Assembly (NCBI RefSeq): GCF_033446685.1
Contig: NZ_JAWQLY010000002.1
Coordinates: 124,001-188,000, forward strand
Length of the DNA: 64,000 nucleotides
DNA from: Modicisalibacter sp033446685
GTDB lineage: Bacteria; Pseudomonadota; Gammaproteobacteria; Pseudomonadales; Halomonadaceae
Direction of reading: 5' to 3'
The notes below the pieces were generated by a model, which saw only the letters and a list, made by a program, of their open reading frames with translations, was not told the DNA's origin and made no database searches. This document shows, in pieces, positions 51,114 to 58,401 of the stretch (position 1 is its first letter; every line of letters begins with the position of its first letter). A program made the position numbers and the translations under genes.

Positions 51114-51785
51114 TTATTGGCCGACCAGACCGCGGCGTTCGAGTAGCCGCAGGGCGAATGACAGGCTCAGGGTGATCGCCAGATACATCAGCGCGACCAT
51201 GAAGTAGACCTCCAGCGCGGTGAAGGTGGTCGCGATGTAGATCTGGCCCTGGCGGACCAGCTCGCCGACACCGATCACCGAGAACAGCGAGGTATCCTTG
51301 ATGCTGACGATACCTTGGTTACCGAGTGCCGGAATCATGCGGCGCAAGGCTTGCGGCCAGATGATGTAGCGAAACGCCTGGGTACGGGAGAGCCCCAACG
51401 ACAAGCCGGCTTCGCGCTGGCCCTTCTCGATCGACTGCACGCCGCCGCGTACGATTTCCGAGATGTACGCACCCGAATTGAGGGCGATGGCAGCGATGCC
51501 GGCGGTGAGCGCATTGATGGGTCCGCCGATGATCTGTGGCAGGCCATAGAAGATGAACAGCACCTGGACGAGCACCGGGGTGCCGCGGAAGATCTCGATG
51601 TAGGCGATCGCCGGCCAGCGCAGCAGGCGGATCGGATTGATGCGTAGCAGGCCGAAGACGATGCCGATGATGAAGCCGATGGCCAGGCCACCGAACGAGA
51701 TCAGCAGCGTCCAGGGGATCCCCTCGAGGAGATAAGGGATCGAGGCGATGGCCGCCTGCCAGTCGAACTGGAAAGTGACGTCCAC
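51114..51785 (-). CDS. glnP: Polar amino-acid ABC transporter permease
   Basis: A 223-residue permease of the His/Glu/Gln/Arg/opine type with about five helices. The conserved coupling loop EAGLSLGLSRTQAFRYIIWPQALRRMIPALGNQ (about residues 130-162) is clear, as is YIEIFRGTPVLVQVLFIFYGLP. GTG 51785 (VDVTFQFDW) is chosen because GGAG lies 9 bp upstream and the preceding in-frame residues look non-native. The gene is 10 bp from the ATP-binding gene. One permease gene suggests a homodimer. Confidence 0.88.
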   Translation of the reverse strand: MDVTFQFDWQAAIASIPYLLEGIPWTLLISFGGLAIGFIIGIVFGLLRINPIRLLRWPAIAYIEIFRGTPVLVQVLFIFYGLPQIIGGPINALTAGIAAIALNSGAYISEIVRGGVQSIEKGQREAGLSLGLSRTQAFRYIIWPQALRRMIPALGNQGIVSIKDTSLFSVIGVGELVRQGQIYIATTFTALEVYFMVALMYLAITLSLSFALRLLERRGLVGQ

Positions 51786-51893
51786 GTCGTGGTCTCCGGG
51801 TGGGCGCCCCGACAACGGAGCGCTTGTTGGGCATGCAACGAAACGGGGCCGGACGCTTGGCTACCCGGCCCCGTTCATCACGGTGAAGTGCGG

Positions 51894-52673
51894 TTACTTG
51901 GCGGTGCTGTCCTGGCTGGGCGCCTCACCGAACCACTTCTTGTGAATCTCGTCGTAGGTACCGTCTTCCTTCATTTCGGCGAGCGCTTCGTTGGCCGGTT
52001 CGACCCATTTGCTGCCGTTGGCGAACGCGATCCCATACTGCTGGCCTTCATAGAGCGGACCGACGGTCTTGACCCGGCCTTCACCCTTGGTCTTGGCGAA
52101 GTAGCCGACGTTGGGAGAATCGTAGAAAACGGCATCAACACTGCCACCCATCAGTGCCATGTACATATCGGCACTGCCCGGATAAGGGGTGATTTCGGCG
52201 CTGTCGCCGAGGTTTTCCTGCAGGTAGTCGTAACTGGTAGAACCGATCTTGGTGCCGATACGCATCCCTTCGAGATCGCCGATTTCCTGTACCTCGTCGT
52301 TATTGGCGGCGACCAGGATGCGCAGGCCCGAATCGTAGTACGGGTCGCTGAAGTCGACGATCTCTTCGCGCTCGTCGGTGATGGTGATGCCGGCAATGGC
52401 CAGGTCGACATTGCCGGTCTGCACGGCGGGAATGATGCCGTTGAAATCCATGGTACGCAGATCGACATCGAAGCCGGCACGCTCGGCGATGGCATGCAGG
52501 ATATCCATGTCGAAGCCGACCATTTCGCCGCTTTCCTGGTCCATCATCTCGAACGGTACGAAACTCGGATCGGTCGCGGCCTGCAGGGTCTCGGCTTGGG
52601 CGGCGGCGGAAAGCCCGACGCCGAACGCCAGTGCCGAGCCCAGCGAAATCTGTTTAACGAGTTTGTTTTTCAT
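51894..52673 (-). CDS. glnH: Polar amino-acid ABC transporter substrate-binding protein
   Basis: A 259-residue periplasmic binding protein with a Sec signal (MKNKLVKQISLGSALAFGVGLSAAAQA) and the SBP family-3 opening ETLQAATDPSFVPFEMMDQESGEMVGFDMDILHAIAERAG. The GIRI/DITI-type ligand regions are VDLAIAGITITDEREEIVDFSDPYYDSGL and KIGSTSYDYLQENL. A GGGGAA ribosome-binding site precedes ATG 52673. It heads the operon, 108 bp before the permease. The gln name reflects similarity only. Confidence 0.88.
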   Translation of the reverse strand: MKNKLVKQISLGSALAFGVGLSAAAQAETLQAATDPSFVPFEMMDQESGEMVGFDMDILHAIAERAGFDVDLRTMDFNGIIPAVQTGNVDLAIAGITITDEREEIVDFSDPYYDSGLRILVAANNDEVQEIGDLEGMRIGTKIGSTSYDYLQENLGDSAEITPYPGSADMYMALMGGSVDAVFYDSPNVGYFAKTKGEGRVKTVGPLYEGQQYGIAFANGSKWVEPANEALAEMKEDGTYDEIHKKWFGEAPSQDSTAK

Positions 52674-52784
52674 GAAGTTCCCCAAGTTCGAATATTGTTC
52701 ATGGAACATGCCTTTTTACCTTGGCGAGTTCCCGGGGAAGCGTCAAGCGGGGTCGAGCGGTCCGTTATGGCCGTCACGGATGGC

Positions 52785-53138
52785 TCAGACCATGAACGAG
52801 GAACCACAGCCGCAGGTCGAGGTGGCATTGGGATTCTTGATCAAAAATCGTGCGCCGGCCAGGCCTTCCTCGAAGTCGACGGTCGAGCCGACCAGGTATT
52901 GATAGGACAGCGGGTCGACGACCATGGCGACGTCGTCGATCTCGATCAGGGTATCGTCCTCGGCCACGCTGTCGGCGAAATCGAAGCCGTATTGAAAGCC
53001 CGAGCAGCCACCGCCGGTGACGTAGACGCGCAGTTTGAGGGACGTATTGCCCTCCTCGTCGGCCAGCGCACGCAGGCGATGAACGGCCGAATCGGTCAGC
53101 AGCAACGGCGTGGGGGCGAAGGATGCGGCACCGCTCAT
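52785..53138 (-). CDS. erpA: Iron-sulfur cluster insertion protein ErpA
   Basis: A 117-residue A-type carrier with the three cluster-binding cysteines C45 (TGGGCSGFQYGF), C109 and C111 (CGCGSSF). The HesB/IscA fold and the sequence FLIKNPNATSTCGCGSSF match ErpA, which delivers Fe-S clusters to apoproteins such as IspG/IspH. Single gene, divergent from the chloride transporter; a perfect TTATCCACA lies 53 bp upstream of its start (53191-53199). Confidence 0.93.
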   Translation of the reverse strand: MSGAASFAPTPLLLTDSAVHRLRALADEEGNTSLKLRVYVTGGGCSGFQYGFDFADSVAEDDTLIEIDDVAMVVDPLSYQYLVGSTVDFEEGLAGARFLIKNPNATSTCGCGSSFMV

Positions 53139-53190
53139 TATGGGGCCTCCGGAATTCGTGAGTGACTCATTACGTCAGTGACTGGGCCAA

Positions 53191-53199
53191 TTATCCACA
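53191..53199 (+). promoter_or_regulatory. DnaA box in the erpA-clcA gap
   Basis: A perfect TTATCCACA lies in the 206-bp divergent region. It is one of several in the 7 kb to the right of the oriC candidate. Confidence 0.45.
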
Positions 53200-53344
53200 A
53201 TCCCTAGCAAAAGGGTCAACTTTTGCCAGCGGGCGCGTGGCCGCCTGCGGCTGAGACGTTAACCCTGAAATATGATACACAAGGTGTGGGTGATTTCTCT
53301 GGCCTATTTCCAGCCTTCCCCAGCCAGACTGTAAGGAACGTGTC

Positions 53345-55093
53345 TTGCCTCGTCTGACCTTGCCCGATCTTAGCCTCGAGCGTTTCCGCCGCCAGCTGGC
53401 CAGTGTCGATTCGCTGCCCCAGCTCTGTGTACTCGGGGTTGCCTCGGGGGTGGTGACCGGCGGCGTGATGGTCATCTTCCGCTTGCTCCTCAGCTTGGGC
53501 GCCTGGCTGCTGATGCCGCATGGAAACATCGAGTCCTTCGAGGCGCTGTCGCCCTGCCTGCGCTCGCTGTTGCCGATCGCCGCGGTCACCCTGATCGGGC
53601 TCTGGCTGTGGCGCCAGCCACCCCAGGCACGCAAGATCGGCATTGCCCATGTCATCGAACGGCTCAGTTACCACCAGGGGCGCTTTCCGCTACGCAACTG
53701 GATCAACCAGTGGTGGATCGGGATCGTTTCCGTGGTCGGCGGGCTCTCTGCCGGGCGCGAGGGGCCGGCGATCCATCTCGCCGCGGCGGCCTCCAGTGGG
53801 CTTGGCCAGCGCCTGCGTCTGCCTCACAACAGCTTGCGAGTGCTGGTCGGGTGCGGCACGGCAGCGGGTATCGCGGTGTCGTTCAACACGCCCATCGCCG
53901 GGGTCATCTTCGCCATGGAAGTGGTGCTGATGGAGTACACCACGGCCGGTTTCCTGCCGGTGATCCTGGCATCGAGCACCGGAGCAGTGATCGCACAGTT
54001 GGTCTACGGGAGCGATCCGGCCTTCCAGGTCCCTCCGGTGAGCCTGGGGTCGCTGATCGATTTGCCGTGGATCATCGTCACCGCGTTGGTCATCGGGCTT
54101 CTTGCCGGTCTGTTCGTCCATATCGCCCGCAGCGGCTCGTACCTGGAGTCTGTGCCCGGGTGGCTGCGTCTGGCCATGGTCGGCGTGGCCGTCGGCGCAG
54201 TGGCCTGGTGGTATCCCCAGGTCCAGGGCATGGGCTATGACACCTTGGGCGCCACCTTGACCGGCAACGTGGCCACGGACGTTCTTGTTGCCGTCGCTAT
54301 CGGTAAGTTGTTATTGACCGCCGGCGCCGTCGCCTGCGGAGTGTCGGTCAGCATCATCGGGCCGGTACTGGTGGTCGGTGCCGCTGCGGGGGCGCTATGC
54401 GGAATGCTAGGAGGCTGGCTATGGCCGCAGGTCGCTTCTGACGCTGCGCTCTACGCCATGCTGGGCATGGCGGCGATGATGGGCGCCGTGCTGCAGGCAC
54501 CGCTGGCGGCGCTGATGGCGCTGCTCGAGCTGACTCACAATCCCAATATCATCCTACCGGGCATGCTGTCGGTTGCGGTGGCGATGCTCACTTCACGCCA
54601 AGTCTGTAAGTGCCAGGGGTTCTTCGTGACCCAGACGCAACATGGCCTGCATCGGTTGCAGCAGCCATTGATGCAGGCGCTGTCGCGGGTCGCGGTGCCG
54701 GCGGTGATGGAACGCAGCTTGGCGCGCACCCAGCGCAGAGTCAGCCGCGAACAGGCCAAGGCCCTGCTCGAGGACAAGCCCACCTGGCTGGTGATCACCC
54801 GTTCCAGCGACGACAAGCCGCCGCTGGCGCTCAAGGCCGCCGACCTGGCGCGGGCTTTGCTCGACGAGCAGGGACTCGAGGAGGAGAGCATCGACCTGCT
54901 CGAGATCCCCGGCCAGCGCCTCGAGCTGGCGCCGATCCATCTTCAGGCGACGCTCAGCGAAGCCTTCGATCGTCTCAACGACTATGGTGTCGACGCGCTC
55001 TACGTTCAGCACACCACGGCGCCGATGATCCAGAAGATTTCCGGTATCATCACCCGCGACGCCATCGAGAACTACTACCGCTACAAGCGCTGA
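53345..55093 (+). CDS. clcA: ClC-family chloride channel/antiporter with C-terminal CBS-like region
   Basis: A 582-residue ClC protein. The selectivity segment GGLSAGREGPAIHL keeps the gating glutamate at E139; the segment FNTPIAGVIFAMEVVL aligns without gaps to E. coli ClcA and has Val193 where the internal proton glutamate E203 would be. The C-terminal ~150 residues hold a CBS-type part (LKAADLARALLDEQG ... TLSEAFDRLNDYGVDALYVQ). It probably moves chloride. The start is TTG at 53345, supported by AAGGA 7-8 bp upstream and the lack of any early ATG. Followed 18 bp later by hemJ. Confidence 0.85.
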   Translation: MPRLTLPDLSLERFRRQLASVDSLPQLCVLGVASGVVTGGVMVIFRLLLSLGAWLLMPHGNIESFEALSPCLRSLLPIAAVTLIGLWLWRQPPQARKIGIAHVIERLSYHQGRFPLRNWINQWWIGIVSVVGGLSAGREGPAIHLAAAASSGLGQRLRLPHNSLRVLVGCGTAAGIAVSFNTPIAGVIFAMEVVLMEYTTAGFLPVILASSTGAVIAQLVYGSDPAFQVPPVSLGSLIDLPWIIVTALVIGLLAGLFVHIARSGSYLESVPGWLRLAMVGVAVGAVAWWYPQVQGMGYDTLGATLTGNVATDVLVAVAIGKLLLTAGAVACGVSVSIIGPVLVVGAAAGALCGMLGGWLWPQVASDAALYAMLGMAAMMGAVLQAPLAALMALLELTHNPNIILPGMLSVAVAMLTSRQVCKCQGFFVTQTQHGLHRLQQPLMQALSRVAVPAVMERSLARTQRRVSREQAKALLEDKPTWLVITRSSDDKPPLALKAADLARALLDEQGLEEESIDLLEIPGQRLELAPIHLQATLSEAFDRLNDYGVDALYVQHTTAPMIQKISGIITRDAIENYYRYKR

Positions 55094-55111
55094 ATCAACC
55101 GGGAGATATGG

Positions 55112-55543
55112 ATGTATCCGTGGATAGTAACCCTGCACCTGCTGGCCATGGTGGCCTGGTTTGCGGCGCTGTTCTACCTGCCGCGGCTGTTCGTCTACCA
55201 TGCCCAGGCCCGCGACCGGGGCGATGAGCAAGCCATCGACTATTTCAAGGTAATGGAGCGCAAGCTGTATCGCGGCATCATGACCCCTTCGATGCTCGCC
55301 GTGCTGGTCTTTGGCGGCTGGATCCTATACTTGGCGCCGGGTTTCCTAGGTAAAGGCTGGCTGCTGGCCAAGTTGCTGCTGGTGGCCGCGCTGATCGGTT
55401 ATCACCATATCTGCCTGGCCTACATGAAGCGCCTGGCGACGGGAACCTGCGGGAAGTCGGAGCGCTTCTTCCGAGTCTTCAACGAAGTGCCGACAATCGC
55501 GCTGGTGCTGATTCTCATCTTGGCCGTGGTGAGACCGTTCTGA
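55112..55543 (+). CDS. hemJ: Protoporphyrinogen oxidase HemJ
   Basis: A 143-residue membrane protein with four helices and the HemJ/UPF0093 pattern: the conserved N-terminal histidine in IVTLHLLAMVAWFAALFYLPRLFVYH, LYRGIMTPSMLAVLVFGGWIL, and the C-terminal RVFNEVPTIALVLILILAVVRPF. It oxidises protoporphyrinogen IX to protoporphyrin IX in heme synthesis. It sits next to hemL-linked genes. The thiD start overlaps its stop by 1 bp. Confidence 0.88.
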   Translation: MYPWIVTLHLLAMVAWFAALFYLPRLFVYHAQARDRGDEQAIDYFKVMERKLYRGIMTPSMLAVLVFGGWILYLAPGFLGKGWLLAKLLLVAALIGYHHICLAYMKRLATGTCGKSERFFRVFNEVPTIALVLILILAVVRPF

Positions 55544-56373
55544 TGCTGGATGCCTCGTTACCCGTGGTGCTCGCACTGGGCGGTCACGACCCGACCGGCG
55601 GCGCCGGGCTGATTGCCGATGCCGAGGCGATCGCCGCCTGTGGCGGGTGGGCGCTCACCGTGCCGACCAGCCTCACGGTGCAGACTACCCGCGACGTATT
55701 GCGGGTCATGCCCTGTTCGGCCGATAGCGTGCGCGACATGGTCTGGCCGCTACTCGATGAGTTCGAGATCGCGGCGATCAAGGTGGGCCTGATCGCCGCC
55801 GAGCAAACGCTCGATGCCGTGGAGGACGTGATTCGCGCCTGCCCCGGAGTGCCGGTGGTGGTCGATCCCGTGCTCAGCGCCGGCGGCGGCAGCGAACTGA
55901 GTTCGCCCGAGCTGATCGACGACTTGCGCCGTCGCTTGCTGCCGCTGGTCGACGTGCTGACCCCCAATCGCCGCGAACTGGCGCGCCTGGCCGGCAAGCA
56001 GGGTGACGATGTCGAGCGCGTCGTCGAACTGCTGTCGCTGGGTTGCCAGGCACTGCTGATCACCGGCACCGACGAGCCGGCCCCCGGCACCGCCGCCGAC
56101 CAGGTAGTGCATACCCTGCACACCCCCGACTGTAGCCGCCAATGGCAATGGCCGCGCCTGGCGAATCACTATCACGGCTCCGGCTGTACGCTGGCCTCCG
56201 CGCTGGCCGCGCGAATGGCGGCCGGCGAGCGGTTGGTAAGCGCTTGCGAACAGGCACAGCGCTTCGCCTGGCACAGCCTGCGCCACGGCTGGCGACCGGG
56301 CAATGGCCAAGCCTTGCCGCGTCGCGTGTGGCAGCAGTCGACGCCATTCACCACCGAAGAGGACACCCTATGA
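55543..56373 (+). CDS. thiD: Hydroxymethylpyrimidine/phosphomethylpyrimidine kinase
   Basis: A 276-residue ribokinase-fold kinase with the HMP-kinase opening PVVLALGGHDPTGGAGLIADAEAIAACGGWALTVPTSLTVQTT, VVVDPVLSAGGG in the middle and the ATP-binding WPRLANHYHGSGCTLASALAA. It makes HMP diphosphate for thiamine. It starts 1 bp into the hemJ stop and overlaps thiE by 4 bp (ATGA), so hemJ-thiD-thiE is a tightly coupled run. No TPP-riboswitch-like leader is seen because the gene has no leader. Confidence 0.93.
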   Translation: MLDASLPVVLALGGHDPTGGAGLIADAEAIAACGGWALTVPTSLTVQTTRDVLRVMPCSADSVRDMVWPLLDEFEIAAIKVGLIAAEQTLDAVEDVIRACPGVPVVVDPVLSAGGGSELSSPELIDDLRRRLLPLVDVLTPNRRELARLAGKQGDDVERVVELLSLGCQALLITGTDEPAPGTAADQVVHTLHTPDCSRQWQWPRLANHYHGSGCTLASALAARMAAGERLVSACEQAQRFAWHSLRHGWRPGNGQALPRRVWQQSTPFTTEEDTL

Positions 56374-57011
56374 GCTGGCAGCGGGGCATCTACGCGATCA
56401 CCGATAGCAGCCTGTTGCCCGACGATGAGCGGCTGATCGCAGCCTGTGAGGCGGCGTTGCAGGGCGGCCTGGCCCTGCTGCAGTATCGCGACAAGTCCGC
56501 CGACGACGCACGCCGCTGGCGACAGTCGCGGGCGCTGGCCGAGTTGTGCCGGCGCTACGGGGTGCCGCTGATCATCAACGACGATCTCGCGCTGGCGCAT
56601 CGCTTGCGCGAGGCAGGCTTCGACGGCGTCGGCCTGCATCTCGGCGAGGAGGATGGTTCGCTGGACGAGGCGCGTCGCCTGCTGGGCAGCGACGCGATCG
56701 TCGGTGCCAGCTGCTACGCCAGTCTGGCGATCGCCGAGCGCTCAGCAACAGCGGGAGCCAGCTATCTGGCCTTCGGCCGCTTCTTCGCCTCGCACACCAA
56801 ACCCGAGGCCACGCCGGCGTCGCTCGAACTGCTCGACGAAGCGGCGCGCTTCGGCCTGCCGCGGGTGGCCATCGGCGGGCTGGACGTCGACAATGTGGCC
56901 AGGGTGAGACGTGCCGGGGGCGATCTGCTGGCGACGGTACACGCGGTATTCGGTGGCGGTGACCCGGCCGAGCGCGTCGCCCTGTTGCGGCGCCGTGCCG
57001 GCTATGCATAG
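56370..57011 (+). CDS. thiE: Thiamine-phosphate synthase
   Basis: A 213-residue TIM-barrel enzyme. Landmarks: YAITDSSLLPDDERLIAACEAALQGGLALLQYRDKSADD (phosphate region), VPLIINDDLALAHRLREAGFDGVGLHLGEEDGSL, and the C-terminal VAIGGLDVDNVARVRRAGGDLLATVHAVFG. It joins HMP-PP and HET-P into thiamine phosphate. Start ATG 56370 shares bases with the thiD stop. It is followed by a 75-bp gap with two DnaA boxes before hemL. Confidence 0.93.
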   Translation: MSWQRGIYAITDSSLLPDDERLIAACEAALQGGLALLQYRDKSADDARRWRQSRALAELCRRYGVPLIINDDLALAHRLREAGFDGVGLHLGEEDGSLDEARRLLGSDAIVGASCYASLAIAERSATAGASYLAFGRFFASHTKPEATPASLELLDEAARFGLPRVAIGGLDVDNVARVRRAGGDLLATVHAVFGGGDPAERVALLRRRAGYA

Positions 57012-57012
57012 C

Positions 57013-57067
57013 TTATCCACAAGCTGCCAACTGCAAGTTATTCCAACTGTCCAGAGAGTTATCCACA
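57013..57067 (+). promoter_or_regulatory. Pair of perfect DnaA boxes upstream of hemL
   Basis: TTATCCACA occurs at 57013-57021 and again at 57059-57067, same orientation, 46 bp apart, filling the gap between thiE and hemL. The second ends 19 bp before the hemL ATG. They could mediate DnaA control of hemL or act as a DnaA-titration or reactivation site. Confidence 0.6.
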
Positions 57068-57086
57068 ATTCTGACGTGAGGCCGAC

Positions 57087-58373
57087 ATGACCACTTCCGC
57101 CGAACTCTTCGAACGGGCCTGCCGGCACATCCCCGGGGGCGTGAATTCACCGGTCCGGGCCTTCAAGGGCATGGATCGCCCGCCATTGTTCATGGAGCGT
57201 GCCCAGGGCGCCTATCTGTTCGACGTCGAGGGCAAGCGCTATATCGACTACGTGGGCTCGTGGGGGCCGATGATCACCGGTCACGCCGACCCCGAGGTGC
57301 TTGGCGCCGTGCGCGAGCGGCTCGATGCCGGCCTATCGTTCGGCACGCCGACCGCTATCGAGACCACCATGGCGGATCTGATCTGCGAGATCATCCCGTC
57401 GATCGACATGGTGCGGATGGTCAATTCCGGCACCGAGGCGACGATGTCGGCGGTGCGCCTGGCGCGTGGCTATACCGGACGCGACAAGATCGTCAAGTTC
57501 GAGGGCAACTACCATGGCCATACCGACTCGTTACTGGTCAAGGCCGGTTCGGGGGCGCTGACCCATGGCGAGCCGAGCTCGCCGGGCATCCCTGCCTCGC
57601 TCGCCGAACACACCATCACCCTGCCCTACAACGATAGCGACGCGCTGGATGCGTGCTTCGCCGAAATCGGCGATGAGATCGCCGGGCTGATCGTCGAGCC
57701 GGTCGCCGGCAACATGAATTGCATCCCGCCGCGTCCCGGCTTCCTCGAGGCGCTGCGCGAACGCTGCGATCAATACGGTAGCGTGCTGATCTTCGACGAG
57801 GTGATGACCGGCTTTCGCGTCGCGCTGGGCGGCGCCCAGGCGCATTACGCGGTGACTCCTGACCTGACTTGCCTGGGCAAGATCGTTGGCGGTGGTATGC
57901 CGGTGGGGGCGTTCGGTGGCAAGCAGGAGATCATGTCGCACATCTCGCCGCTGGGACCGGTCTACCAGGCCGGTACGCTGTCCGGCAATCCACTGGCCAT
58001 GGCCGCCGGGATCACGCTGATCGGCAAGGTGCGTGAGCCGGGTTTCCATGAGGCGTTGGCCACGCGGGTGGCGACGTTGTGCGACGGGCTCGAGCAGCGC
58101 GCCGCGGAGGCCGGCATCGAACTGATCACGCAGCGAGCCGGGGGGATGTTCGGGATCTTCTTCACCGGTCAGTCCCGGGTCGAGAATTTCGCCCAGGCGA
58201 CCGCTTGCGACGCCGAACAGTTCCGCCGCTTCTTCGTCGCGATGCTCGATCACGGCGTCTACCTGGCGCCCTCGCCCTTCGAGGCCGGCTTCATGTCGAG
58301 CGCCCACGGCGATGAGGATATCCGTCAGACGCTGGATGCTGCGGCGCATGTTTTTGCCGGGATGGCAAGCTGA
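57087..58373 (+). CDS. hemL: Glutamate-1-semialdehyde 2,1-aminomutase
   Basis: A 428-residue PLP enzyme with catalytic Lys265 in CLGKIVGGGMPVGAFGG, matching the E. coli position. Other marks are IPGGVNSPVRAFKG at the N-terminus, GSWGPMITGHADPEVL, NSGTEATMSAVRLARGYTGRDKIVKFEGNYHG and VYQAGTLSGNPLAMAAG. It converts glutamate-1-semialdehyde to 5-aminolevulinate, the start of tetrapyrrole synthesis. Two perfect DnaA boxes precede it. Confidence 0.98.
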   Translation: MTTSAELFERACRHIPGGVNSPVRAFKGMDRPPLFMERAQGAYLFDVEGKRYIDYVGSWGPMITGHADPEVLGAVRERLDAGLSFGTPTAIETTMADLICEIIPSIDMVRMVNSGTEATMSAVRLARGYTGRDKIVKFEGNYHGHTDSLLVKAGSGALTHGEPSSPGIPASLAEHTITLPYNDSDALDACFAEIGDEIAGLIVEPVAGNMNCIPPRPGFLEALRERCDQYGSVLIFDEVMTGFRVALGGAQAHYAVTPDLTCLGKIVGGGMPVGAFGGKQEIMSHISPLGPVYQAGTLSGNPLAMAAGITLIGKVREPGFHEALATRVATLCDGLEQRAAEAGIELITQRAGGMFGIFFTGQSRVENFAQATACDAEQFRRFFVAMLDHGVYLAPSPFEAGFMSSAHGDEDIRQTLDAAAHVFAGMAS

Positions 58374-58401
58374 ACCATTTGCAGACTGTAGGGAGACTGC
58401 C

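Noticed and set aside
55500..55560. A TPP riboswitch before thiD.
   Set aside because: hemJ and thiD overlap by one base and no conserved TPP-aptamer segments were seen.
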